The notes below the pieces were generated by a model that was given only the letters and a program-made list of their open reading frames with translations, was not told the origin of the DNA and made no database searches. Both the position numbers and the translations under genes were made by a program. From Streptomyces sp. NRRL F-5727 (GTDB lineage Bacteria; Actinomycetota; Actinomycetes; Streptomycetales; Streptomycetaceae): a stretch of 64,000 nucleotides of DNA. Of this stretch, positions 28,126 through 36,603 are shown piece by piece (positions within the stretch are counted from its first letter, which is position 1; every line of letters begins with the position of its first letter). The stretch lies in assembly GCF_000719555.1 (NCBI RefSeq), contig NZ_JOGX01000008.1:124001-188000 (forward strand). The letters are read 5' to 3'.

Positions 28126-29379
28126 TCAGGTACCCGAGGAACCCCCAGAGGGCGCGCTGCCCTGACGCGACATTGCTGAGCCGTGAAGCATGCGCCGAGC
28201 CAGCGCGTCGATCTCGGCGAGCAACCTCGCGGACTGCTGTTCCAAGTCAATGGCGTGCTGGTGGAGAACCGTACCGGCATGTCGCACACGATGGCTGATG
28301 TGTGGAGCGTTGCCCTTCGCGTACACCAGGTGTCCCTCCGGCAGCCCCAGGGCAGTGCAGTAGGCCAGCATTTGGTACAGGTCCTCATTCGGAAAGCCGC
28401 TTTTCCTGCGGGCCTTGTACTTGGCGTCCGCGACGATCAGTGGGGTGCCGGACTCTCCGTACCAGACGAAATCGGGTCGCAGGCGGATCACATCCCCTTC
28501 GTCCATGTGGATGTTCCGGGCCTGGAGGACACTTCTGCCGCCGTAGGGGCGCATGGCCTCCCGTAGTGCCGTACAGATGAAGTCCTCGTAGATGCCGTTC
28601 ATGTCGAACAGGAATCCGTTCATGCGCAGCTGCCCGGGCAGATGCTCGGCCGACCATCCCCTCAGCACCGTTTCGGAGAGATGGAGTGCCGGGTGATAGC
28701 GGGTGTTGAGCCGCGTCGGATGCCAGCCGGGTGGTTTCTGCCCCCGGGTGAGCGGTGTGATGTCCACCAGCCGGGACCGCTGGTGCATCAGACGCGTACG
28801 TACGGTCCGGGGGACACCGGGGAGGCGCAGGAGCCGGTCGACAGCCGCGCGAAGAAGGCGGTTCTCAGCGATGTCCGTGGTGAATTCGTCGTACGTCACC
28901 TCCGCGGGCACGGGCATGCCGAATCGGCGGCGGATCTGTTCGGACTCGCGGAGCCGGCCGCGTACGACGGGGGACGACTCCTCGGCCGTCCGGTAGCCCT
29001 GGAGCAGGCCCTGCCGCAGTGCGCGGTCGATCTGGCGCTCGACGGCGTGCGCGAACGCCGGGAGGAGGTCGTCGTGCGCGGCCAGGTTCACGGTGCCGTC
29101 CTTCCAGCCCCGGGGGTCGCTGCTGTAGCCGAGCAGGAAGAGCAGGCGGGCGATCGGCACCTTGGGGTTGATCCGCACCGTGATGCCTTCGCCGCCGGGC
29201 ACGGTGAGTGTGACGGCGCCTACCCTGCTGCCGGCGCGCAGTCGCCAGGCGCCCGGGTCATAAGGGTCCGGACCGGCCTCTTCCAGGATCCTGGACGCGG
29301 CCAGTGCGCGGCCCACGGCGTCGGGGAGCCGGACCGAGCGCGCAGGTCCGTGTTCGACGAGCGGGACGTCGGAGGTCAC
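28126..29379 (-). CDS. mcrC: McrC-like 5-methylcytosine restriction nuclease subunit
   Basis: A 417-aa McrC family protein. The N-terminal beta-rich McrB-binding part is followed by a PD-(D/E)xK nuclease core. The stretch RLRPDFVWYG...LIVADAKYKARR (about residues 295-325) supplies the catalytic Asp and D-x-K. Together with McrB it would cleave modified DNA by GTP-driven translocation and act as an antiphage effector. The GTG at 29379 overlaps the mcrB stop (GTGA), so the two are coupled. It is transcribed leftwards toward the core gene murA2, opposite in direction to most of the island. Confidence 0.88.
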   Translation of the reverse strand: MTSDVPLVEHGPARSVRLPDAVGRALAASRILEEAGPDPYDPGAWRLRAGSRVGAVTLTVPGGEGITVRINPKVPIARLLFLLGYSSDPRGWKDGTVNLAAHDDLLPAFAHAVERQIDRALRQGLLQGYRTAEESSPVVRGRLRESEQIRRRFGMPVPAEVTYDEFTTDIAENRLLRAAVDRLLRLPGVPRTVRTRLMHQRSRLVDITPLTRGQKPPGWHPTRLNTRYHPALHLSETVLRGWSAEHLPGQLRMNGFLFDMNGIYEDFICTALREAMRPYGGRSVLQARNIHMDEGDVIRLRPDFVWYGESGTPLIVADAKYKARRKSGFPNEDLYQMLAYCTALGLPEGHLVYAKGNAPHISHRVRHAGTVLHQHAIDLEQQSARLLAEIDALARRMLHGSAMSRQGSAPSGGSSGT

Positions 29380-31229
29380 TGCGCGTCGGTCCCGTCGCCC
29401 GGTTGGGGAGAGGTGGTGCGTGACGCGAGGGCTCTGCGCAGTGCCGGCAGGCCGTAGCGGCCCTCGATGTCCACGCCTTCGCCGTAGTGGTGCTCCTCCA
29501 GGAGCGGGAGGATCTTGGTCCGCCAGGTCCGTTCCAGTCCGCCCTCGCGGTAGACGCCGGGCTTCATCAGGTACGACGGTCCGATCTTGAAGTCGGGGTC
29601 GTCGATCCGGGCGTTGAGGGCGTCGAGCAGGTCCGCGGGTTCGGCGTCCTTCTCCTCGGACTCCAGCCAGGAACGCAGCAGCCCTCGGGTCGGATCGATG
29701 CGCGGGGACAGCTCGACGAACGCGAAACGCCGGCGCATCGCCGCGTCGACGAGGGCGATCGAGCGGTCGGCCGTGTTCATGGTGCCGATGACGAAGAGGT
29801 TGCGGGGCAGGAAGAAGTCCTCGTCCGAGTAGGTCAGCCGCACCGACAGGTCGCGGTATTCGAGGAGGAAGTACAGCTCGCCGAAGACCTTGGCAAGGTT
29901 GGCACGGTTGATCTCGTCGATGACCAGGAAGTGCGGGATGTGCCGGTTGCCCTCCCTGCGGGCCAGTTCGGCGAACTCCCGCAGCGGGCCGGCCGTGAGC
30001 CGGAAGGCGACCTCGCGCGTGCCGGGGTCCTCGCGGGGACGGAAGCCTTCGAAGAAGTCCTCGTAGGAGTACGACGGGTGGAACTGGACCAGCTCGACCT
30101 GCTCCCGTCCGCCGCCGAAGAACTCGGCGAGCTTCTGCGCGAGGAAGGTCTTGCCCGTCCCGGGAGGGCCGTAGAAGATCAGCTGCTTCTCGTCGTGGAG
30201 CAGCTGCCTGATCTCCCGCAGCCATTCGAGGTGGTGCACGTGGAGCTTCTCGCGCAGTTCCTCGGTGGGCTCGGGCAGCTCCACGTCGCGGCGGGCGGCG
30301 ACGGCCAGGGGCTCGGCGCTGATCCCGGTGCCGTCGGCCAGGGCCTCCTCCACGAGTTCCTCGTCGCTGACCCCGAGGCCGTCGACGACGGCCTTGACGG
30401 TGGTGAGGTCGACCACGTCGTGGCGCGACGAGAGCTTCTGGCGCAGTTCCTGCGGCAGTTCGTCCAGAGGGAAGCCCTCGCCTCCCCACTCCACGGGGCG
30501 CCAGAGGACGCGGCTTCCGTCGTCGGCGACGAGGTGCTCGACATTGCCGGTGATCTTCCCGGTGTGGAGCCGCCCGTCGGCGAGTACGCACACCGTGTCG
30601 CCGGGCCGCATCCGGGAGAGGAAGGCGTGCAGCTCTTCGACGAGCTGCGGCTTCTCGGTGTACGTCGCCGTCGGCCCGTAGTCCTCGTCGACGAAGGTGC
30701 GCAGCTGTTCCTTGCTGATGCCCTGGGTGGCGGCGGGGCGCAGGTGGGCGGCGGTCAGGGACACCCTGCCTTCGGGGAGCCACGCGCGCCGGAACAGGTC
30801 GGGGCCGGCCGAGTGCGGCCCCCGCACCAGCCAGGCGCGGCTCGGACCCGACCACACCTGGCCGAGGAAGTCGGCGAGCGGCCGGCCGTCCTCTGTCTTC
30901 CACTCCATCCACCCGTTGCTGCTGCGGCCCAGGAGGATCTCCCCCGCCGCTGAGGGCGAGTTGCACTCCACGTCCTCGACCACTTCGAGCCAGCCAGGCC
31001 ACGTGGACGTTTCGCGTATCACCCCTTCCGCGATGAGCCGTTCGCGCAGGCGGTACGAGGAAGGCGTCTTCTCCGGGAACGACGGGACGACGTCGGGTCG
31101 CGCCGGGGAGCCCGCGAGCACCACCATCTTCTGGCTGCCGTTGGTCCCGCTCTCGGTCAGCAGCCGGCCTCTGGCCGTGGGCCCGCCGTACGGCAGGCGC
31201 AGCTGGAACTCCGGGTACGAATCGAGCAT
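29376..31229 (-). CDS. mcrB: McrB-like AAA+ GTPase/ATPase
   Basis: A 617-aa McrB-type AAA+ motor. Walker A is FYGPPGTGKTFLAQKL (about residue 355). Walker B is HFLVIDEINRANLAKVFGELYFLLE. The McrB signature is GTMNTADRSIALVDAAMRRRFAFVEL near 485. The N-terminal 350 residues include a small beta domain (DTVCVLADGRLHTGKITGNVEH...WRPVEW) resembling the PUA/EVE-like specificity modules of modified-DNA readers. That is an inference. The ATG at 31229 follows GAGG at 6 bases; longer in-frame extensions overlap the divergent gene. It forms an operon with mcrC. The target modification is unknown. Confidence 0.85.
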   Translation of the reverse strand: MLDSYPEFQLRLPYGGPTARGRLLTESGTNGSQKMVVLAGSPARPDVVPSFPEKTPSSYRLRERLIAEGVIRETSTWPGWLEVVEDVECNSPSAAGEILLGRSSNGWMEWKTEDGRPLADFLGQVWSGPSRAWLVRGPHSAGPDLFRRAWLPEGRVSLTAAHLRPAATQGISKEQLRTFVDEDYGPTATYTEKPQLVEELHAFLSRMRPGDTVCVLADGRLHTGKITGNVEHLVADDGSRVLWRPVEWGGEGFPLDELPQELRQKLSSRHDVVDLTTVKAVVDGLGVSDEELVEEALADGTGISAEPLAVAARRDVELPEPTEELREKLHVHHLEWLREIRQLLHDEKQLIFYGPPGTGKTFLAQKLAEFFGGGREQVELVQFHPSYSYEDFFEGFRPREDPGTREVAFRLTAGPLREFAELARREGNRHIPHFLVIDEINRANLAKVFGELYFLLEYRDLSVRLTYSDEDFFLPRNLFVIGTMNTADRSIALVDAAMRRRFAFVELSPRIDPTRGLLRSWLESEEKDAEPADLLDALNARIDDPDFKIGPSYLMKPGVYREGGLERTWRTKILPLLEEHHYGEGVDIEGRYGLPALRRALASRTTSPQPGDGTDAQ

Positions 31230-31416
31230 CGGTGTCCTCGGGTAGGAGCGTAGGGCCGGGTGCATTGTGGGGCGCTCGTGATCCACTTCGGCGTTGCTTC
31301 GCGTATTTCCGGCCAACTCCGACGCCTCGGCCGGCACAGTTCCGGCCGCGCGTTGCCGTGCACGGCGGCCGACGTCCATGATCGGGAGCGGGGCACCGGC
31401 ACGGCGAGGGGGAACG

Positions 31417-32106
31417 GTGGGCACCGGAACGACGAGCGGACCGACCAGGCAGCGGCACACCGAGGACCTGCTGGCGGCGGTGTCCATGACGTCCGCGCAG
31501 CTTGCGCAGGCGGTCGGCCGGTTCGACGGTGACACCCTGGCCATGGTGACGGCCGCGATCCGCACGGCGGAGCGCGCCTTCGAGGAACTCGACGCCTGCT
31601 ACGACGTCATCGACGACGCGTCCGCCACGGGCCGGGCGATCGCCGCCCGGCTGAGCGCTCTGCTCGCGGCGGAGGACGAGCAGGGCGTCGGCCCGGAGCT
31701 TGACGCCCTGGACGCGGTCTCCGCGCGCGTCCGCGGCACCGACCAGGCCCGAGAGCTGCTGCACCGTGTCCTCGGACGGGAGGAGGCGGCCGAGCGCGCC
31801 CTACCGGTGATGCGCCGCCTCACCGGGGCGGACCTGCCCGCTCTCCCTTCCGCGTACGCGGACGACGCGGGTTTCGACGACCTGATGGCCATGGCCGCCC
31901 GCGAGGAGGAGCTGGCGCCACGGCTGCGTGAGGCGCACGCCGAGCGCCTGCGCGAGGTGGCCGCGCACCTCGTCCACGTGGTGGAGCAGGTCGCGGCCGT
32001 GGGTTTCGCCGACGATGCCTTCGCCCGGGAATCGGTGCACGAGGCTCGCCGGGCCCACGAGCTGTGGGTCCGGTGCCTCGCGGAGCGCAGGCGGGACCTC
32101 GGATAG
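31417..32106 (+). CDS. Hypothetical helical protein upstream of the Ser/Thr kinase
   Basis: A 229-aa protein with no recognised domain. It is almost entirely predicted helix, rich in Ala, Glu and Arg, with alternating charged stretches (AREEELAPRLREAHAERLREVAAHLVHVVEQVA) that look like a coiled coil or four-helix bundle. There is no signal peptide or membrane span. The GTG at 31417 has GAGGGGGA just upstream. It lies 105 bases before the kinase gene on the same strand and could be its partner or substrate. It is divergent from mcrB. Confidence 0.65.
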   Translation: MGTGTTSGPTRQRHTEDLLAAVSMTSAQLAQAVGRFDGDTLAMVTAAIRTAERAFEELDACYDVIDDASATGRAIAARLSALLAAEDEQGVGPELDALDAVSARVRGTDQARELLHRVLGREEAAERALPVMRRLTGADLPALPSAYADDAGFDDLMAMAAREEELAPRLREAHAERLREVAAHLVHVVEQVAAVGFADDAFARESVHEARRAHELWVRCLAERRRDLG

Positions 32107-32211
32107 CCGGCCGCCTCCGCGCCCGTACAGCACCGGTCTTCGGCCGGATACCGTGTGCGGCGACCGGACACGTCAGCTCCGTCCCCCCGCTCACGAGCAG
32201 AAAGGCCCCTC

Positions 32212-33543
32212 GTGCACATCGCTCCCCTCAGCCCGCATGACCCCGTCGAGCTGGGCGGCTACGAGCTGCTCGGCCGCATCGGGCACGGTGGCATGGGGCA
32301 GGTGTACCTGGGCGAGTCCCCCGGCGGGGAGCCCGCAGCCGTCAAGGTGATCAAACCGTCCGTCGTGGACTCCGAGACCCGGCAGCGCTTCGCCCAGGAA
32401 GTGGAGATCCTCAAGACGATCTGGGGCGCGCGGATCGCGGCGCTGCTCGACGCCGACCCGGAGGCCGATCCGCCGTGGCTGGCCACCGAGTACATCGAGG
32501 GCCCCGACCTGAGCCGGCACGTGGCCCTGCACGGCCCGCTTCCCTCGCTACTCGCCGCCTCACTCGGGGCGACGCTCGCCGAAGCGCTCGCCACCGTGCA
32601 CAAGCAGGGTCTGCTGCACCGTGACCTCAAGCCCGCCAACGTGCTGCTCGGCCCCAACGGGCCGAAGATCATCGACTTCGGGCTCGCGGTGTTCGCCGAG
32701 TCGAGCGTGTCCCTGACCGCGCCCAACACGGTGGTCGGCACCCCTGCGTGCATGGCGCCCGAACAAGCGCGAGGCGACCGGCCGCTGACGCCCGCTGTCG
32801 ACGTGCACGCGCTCGGCGCCGTGATGCTGTTCGCCGTCTCCGGGCACCTGCCGTACCAGGCCGCGAACATCCACGTCCTCTTCCACCAGGTCACCGACCC
32901 GGACACAGCTCCCGACCTGTCGGGAGTCCCCGACGAGCTGGTTCCCCTGCTGACGGCGATGCTCGCGCACCGGGCCGAGGACCGGCCGGCGCTCAGCGAC
33001 GTCGTCCAGCAGTGCCGGGCGGTCATCGAGGCGCAGGGCTTCAAGGTCGCCCAGGCACGGCGCCGGCTCACGACGAACACGGCGGCTCCCTCGCACCCGC
33101 TGGACAACCTGCCGCCGACGGTCACCCTCCCGCTGCCACCCACCGTCCCGGCGACCCCGGCGATTCCCGGGCCGAGCACGTCGCCGACGACAGGGCCGAC
33201 CGTGACGCTCTCCCCGAACACCGTGGCGCTGTCTCCGGACGCCGTGGCGCTCTCCGCGGACGCCACCCCGCCGGCCGCCCCCGCGCCTGACGCCGACGAG
33301 CAGGCCGCCCCCGAGCCGACCCCTACGCTCGTCGACCGTCCCGCGCCGCCGTCCGGAAGCGACGCGCCCTCGTCCGCACCCGCCGCCCCGGAATCCACCT
33401 CGGGCACGGACAGCCCGTCGTCCACGCCGCCGACCGCTCCCCGCGCTCCCCGGGGCCGCTCCGGGCAGCGGCTGCATTCCGCCCAGGCCCGGATCACCGC
33501 ACAGCGGCTCCGCGAGGTGTACGCGGCCCAGGCGGCGTTCTGA
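32212..33543 (+). CDS. Hanks-type Ser/Thr protein kinase without a membrane anchor
   Basis: A 443-aa kinase. The P-loop GRIGHGGMGQVYLG is at about 22, the catalytic Lys in AAVKVIK at about 44, HRDLKPANVLL at about 137, DFG at about 155 and the APE motif in CMAPEQARG at about 182. The kinase domain ends near 280. A Pro/Ser/Thr/Ala-rich tail with near-repeats (TVALSPDAVALSADA) follows to the C-terminus. There is no transmembrane helix or PASTA/sensor domain, unlike housekeeping PknB-type kinases, so it should be soluble. The GTG at 32212 has AAAGG upstream. It sits 83 bases before a DISARM-like helicase gene, which suggests a defence-signalling role. Confidence 0.9.
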   Translation: MHIAPLSPHDPVELGGYELLGRIGHGGMGQVYLGESPGGEPAAVKVIKPSVVDSETRQRFAQEVEILKTIWGARIAALLDADPEADPPWLATEYIEGPDLSRHVALHGPLPSLLAASLGATLAEALATVHKQGLLHRDLKPANVLLGPNGPKIIDFGLAVFAESSVSLTAPNTVVGTPACMAPEQARGDRPLTPAVDVHALGAVMLFAVSGHLPYQAANIHVLFHQVTDPDTAPDLSGVPDELVPLLTAMLAHRAEDRPALSDVVQQCRAVIEAQGFKVAQARRRLTTNTAAPSHPLDNLPPTVTLPLPPTVPATPAIPGPSTSPTTGPTVTLSPNTVALSPDAVALSADATPPAAPAPDADEQAAPEPTPTLVDRPAPPSGSDAPSSAPAAPESTSGTDSPSSTPPTAPRAPRGRSGQRLHSAQARITAQRLREVYAAQAAF

Positions 33544-33626
33544 CACCGGCGGGCTCCCGCTGCCGGCGGACCCGCGATACTGAGGGGCCTGCCACAACCG
33601 TCACGAAACACCACAGGAGGACACGG

Positions 33627-36590
33627 GTGACCGCCGTCCAGACCAGCCCCGAGCAGCACGGCGACGCGTCGGACGCGGCGGGGCAGGAGCAGTTCCCGGC
33701 AGGCGCGCAGGTGCTCGTACGCGACGAGGTGTGGCTGGTCAGGAACGCGGTGCCGACCGCCGACGACGGCACCAGGGTCGAAGTGGTCGGGGTGTCCGAC
33801 TTCGTACGGGATCAGGAGGCCGTGTTCTTCACCGGCCTGGACACCGTCGAGCTCATCGACCCGCGCGACACCCGGCTGATCGCGGACGACTCCCCTACCT
33901 ACCGGCGCTCCCGGCTGTTCCTGGAGGCCGTGCTGCGCCGCACGGCGCTGCCCCAGTCCGAGCGGCGGCTCGCGCTCGCCGACTCCTTCCTCCTGGACCC
34001 GCTCCCCTACCAGCGCCGCCCCGCCGAGCTCGCGCTCTCCGGCGCCAATCTGCGCCCCCGGCTGCTGATCGCGGACGTGGTGGGCCTGGGCAAGACGCTG
34101 GAGATCGGGCTGACGCTCGCGGAGCTCATCCGGCGCGGCCGGGGCGAGCGCATCCTCGTCGTCACGCCCCAGCACGTCCTGGAGCAGTTCCAGCACGAGC
34201 TGTGGACGCGGTTCGCCATTCCGCTGGTCCGCCTTGACTCGGTGGGCATCGAGCGGATCCAGCGCGAGATCCCCGCCGGGCGGAACCCGTTCACCTTCTT
34301 CAAGCGCGTGATCGTCTCGATCGACACGTTGAAGAACACCGACCAGTACCGCCACCACCTGGAGCAGATCCGCTGGGACGCGGTCGTCATCGACGAGTCG
34401 CACAACCTGATCAACCGCGGCTCCCTGCGCAACCAGCTCGCCCAGACCCTGGCGCCGCGGACCGACGCCCTGATCCTCGCCTCCGCCACGCCGCACAACG
34501 GGGACGCGAGGTCGTTCGCCGAGCTGATCGCCCTGCTGGACCCGGCGGCGATCCGCGACCCGGAGAACTACCGGGCGGAGGACATCGAGCACCTCTTCAT
34601 CCGCCGTACGAAGGTCAGCACCGAGGTCCGCGAGCAGATGAAGGGCCAGTGGGCGGACCGCGGCCCGTCCCAGGCGGTGCACTGCCCGGCCACCCCGGCC
34701 GAGGAGCGGATCTTCGAGGAGCTGGCGGCCGTCTGGCTGCCGCGCGACGGCAGCCCGTCCGTGAGCTCGGTGCCGCTCTTCCCGTACACGCTCCTCAAGT
34801 CCTTCCTCTCCTCGCACGCGGCGCTCAAGGCCACCGTGAACGCCCGCATCAAGACCCTGGAGAAGAAGGACGACCCCCGGGCCACAGCGGCGGAGCTCGC
34901 CGCCTTGCGCAGGCTCGTGGAACTGACCGCGGACCTGACGGAGGCGGACTCGGCGAAGTTCGCCGCGCTGGTCGAGCAGCTGAAGGGCATCGGCGTCGGC
35001 CCGTCCTCCGACACCCGTGTCGTGGTCTTCTCGGAGCGCGTCCAGACCCTGGAGTGGCTCGCGACCGTCCTGCCCGCCGCCCTCGGCTTCCGGGGCCGGA
35101 CCGCGAAGGACTGCCTGCGCGTCATGCACGGCGGTCTGTCCGACGAGCAGCAGATGCGCGTCGTGGAGGAGTTCGGACTGGCCGGCGCTCCGGTACGGAT
35201 CCTGCTGACGGGCGACGTGGCCTCCGAGGGCGTCAACCTGCACCGCCAGTGCCACCAGCTGGTCCACTACGACGTGCCCTGGTCGCTGATCCGCATCGAG
35301 CAGCGCAACGGCCGCATCGACCGCTACGGGCAGGCCCACCCGCCGCAGTTCCGCGCCCTGATCCTCACCAGTGACACCGAGGGCGCGAAGGACGACACCC
35401 TGGTCTCCGAGCGGCTCCTGGAGCGCGAGGACCAGGCGCACCGTTCGCTCGGCACGGCGGAGGCCGTCACCGGCCTCTACCGCGCGGAGGCCGAGGAAAA
35501 GTCCCTCATCCAGGATCTGCTGCGCGGCAGGACCGTGGACGAGTCCCTCGACGGGCGCCGGTCCGGCGAGGACGCCGGCACGGATGCCATGGACGACTTC
35601 CTGGCGGACTTCTTCGGCTCGGTCGGTGACGAGCCGCAGGCGGAGGACGGCACCGCGGCCGAGGAGTCCACCCCCGAGACGGCGGCCGGAAGCACCACCG
35701 GCACCGGTACGGGCGGGGGCCCGGGCTCCGTCCTCCCCCGCCTCTTCGACTCGACCGCCCACTTCCTGGACGAGGCGCTGCGCGAGGTGTACCCAGACGC
35801 CCGCGACCGCCTGGACCTCGACCGTGACGAGCAGGGGCTGCTTTCCTTCCGTCCGCCGGCCGACCTCCTCCACCGCCTCAAGGCGCTGCCCGTGGACTAC
35901 CTGCGCGAACAGCGTCTGCGCGAGCGCCTACTGGTCACCTTCAACCGCCGGCTCGCCCAGCACTCGCTCCAGCGGGCCCGCGAGGCGGGTTCCACCTCCA
36001 GCTGGCCGGAGATCTCGCTGCTGACCGACCTGCACCCGGTCGTCGAGTGGCTGACGGACAAGGTCCTCATCCGGCTCGGCCGCCAGGAGGCGCCGATGAT
36101 CACGGCGGAGGTGGCGGAGCCCACCTATCTCGTCCAGGGCGTGTACTCGAACGCCCTGGGCCGGCCGACGGTCGTCAAGTGGATGGGCGTGACGCGCAGC
36201 GGGACCGTGAACGACGACATGGTGTCGCTGCTGCGCCGCTCCGGGGTCGGCCCGACGATGGCGAACAAGCTCCGCCACCGGGACCCGGCCCCGCTGGCCG
36301 CCGCCATCCCCGCCGTCCTTGAGGCAGCCGAGGGCTTCATGGAGCGGCACCGGGACGCCTGGGACCGGCCGCTGCGCGAGTCGATCGAGCGGCACAAGCT
36401 GCGCCTCGGCGACTGGGAGCAGCCCACGCTGGCGGGCGAGCACACCAAGCGGCGGCTCACCGACCTCGCCGACGACCTGCTGACCACCGGGCAGCGCCCG
36501 ATGCTGCGTGTCCTAGCGGTGCTGCTGCCCGACCCCGACGCACCACCGGCCGCGTCCTCCTCCCCGTCCGCCGCACCCGCCGCCCTCTGA
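33627..36590 (+). CDS. SNF2-family helicase, DISARM DrmD-like
   Basis: A 987-aa SF2/SNF2 ATPase. Walker A is LIADVVGLGKTLEIG (about 150), DESH box VVIDESHNL (about 254), motif III ILASATPHNGDARSF, and motif VI RIEQRNGRIDRYGQ (about 560). The C-terminal 400 residues contain an acidic linker and a region with VEWLTDKVLIRLGRQEAP that is typical of bacterial SNF2 helicases beside methylases. The GTG at 33627 follows CAGGAGG. The next gene, a giant adenine methylase, starts 13 bases after the stop, so the two are an operon. The pair resembles DrmD-DrmMI of class 1 DISARM, an antiphage system. The DrmD label is an inference from domains and context. Confidence 0.87.
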   Translation: MTAVQTSPEQHGDASDAAGQEQFPAGAQVLVRDEVWLVRNAVPTADDGTRVEVVGVSDFVRDQEAVFFTGLDTVELIDPRDTRLIADDSPTYRRSRLFLEAVLRRTALPQSERRLALADSFLLDPLPYQRRPAELALSGANLRPRLLIADVVGLGKTLEIGLTLAELIRRGRGERILVVTPQHVLEQFQHELWTRFAIPLVRLDSVGIERIQREIPAGRNPFTFFKRVIVSIDTLKNTDQYRHHLEQIRWDAVVIDESHNLINRGSLRNQLAQTLAPRTDALILASATPHNGDARSFAELIALLDPAAIRDPENYRAEDIEHLFIRRTKVSTEVREQMKGQWADRGPSQAVHCPATPAEERIFEELAAVWLPRDGSPSVSSVPLFPYTLLKSFLSSHAALKATVNARIKTLEKKDDPRATAAELAALRRLVELTADLTEADSAKFAALVEQLKGIGVGPSSDTRVVVFSERVQTLEWLATVLPAALGFRGRTAKDCLRVMHGGLSDEQQMRVVEEFGLAGAPVRILLTGDVASEGVNLHRQCHQLVHYDVPWSLIRIEQRNGRIDRYGQAHPPQFRALILTSDTEGAKDDTLVSERLLEREDQAHRSLGTAEAVTGLYRAEAEEKSLIQDLLRGRTVDESLDGRRSGEDAGTDAMDDFLADFFGSVGDEPQAEDGTAAEESTPETAAGSTTGTGTGGGPGSVLPRLFDSTAHFLDEALREVYPDARDRLDLDRDEQGLLSFRPPADLLHRLKALPVDYLREQRLRERLLVTFNRRLAQHSLQRAREAGSTSSWPEISLLTDLHPVVEWLTDKVLIRLGRQEAPMITAEVAEPTYLVQGVYSNALGRPTVVKWMGVTRSGTVNDDMVSLLRRSGVGPTMANKLRHRDPAPLAAAIPAVLEAAEGFMERHRDAWDRPLRESIERHKLRLGDWEQPTLAGEHTKRRLTDLADDLLTTGQRPMLRVLAVLLPDPDAPPAASSSPSAAPAAL

Positions 36591-36603
36591 GAGAGCCACT
36601 GTC

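Noticed and set aside
31229..31565. A longer N-terminus for the McrB-like protein
   Set aside because: The extension is Arg/Pro-rich, overlaps the divergent gene, and lacks a ribosome site. The ATG at 31229 has GAGG.
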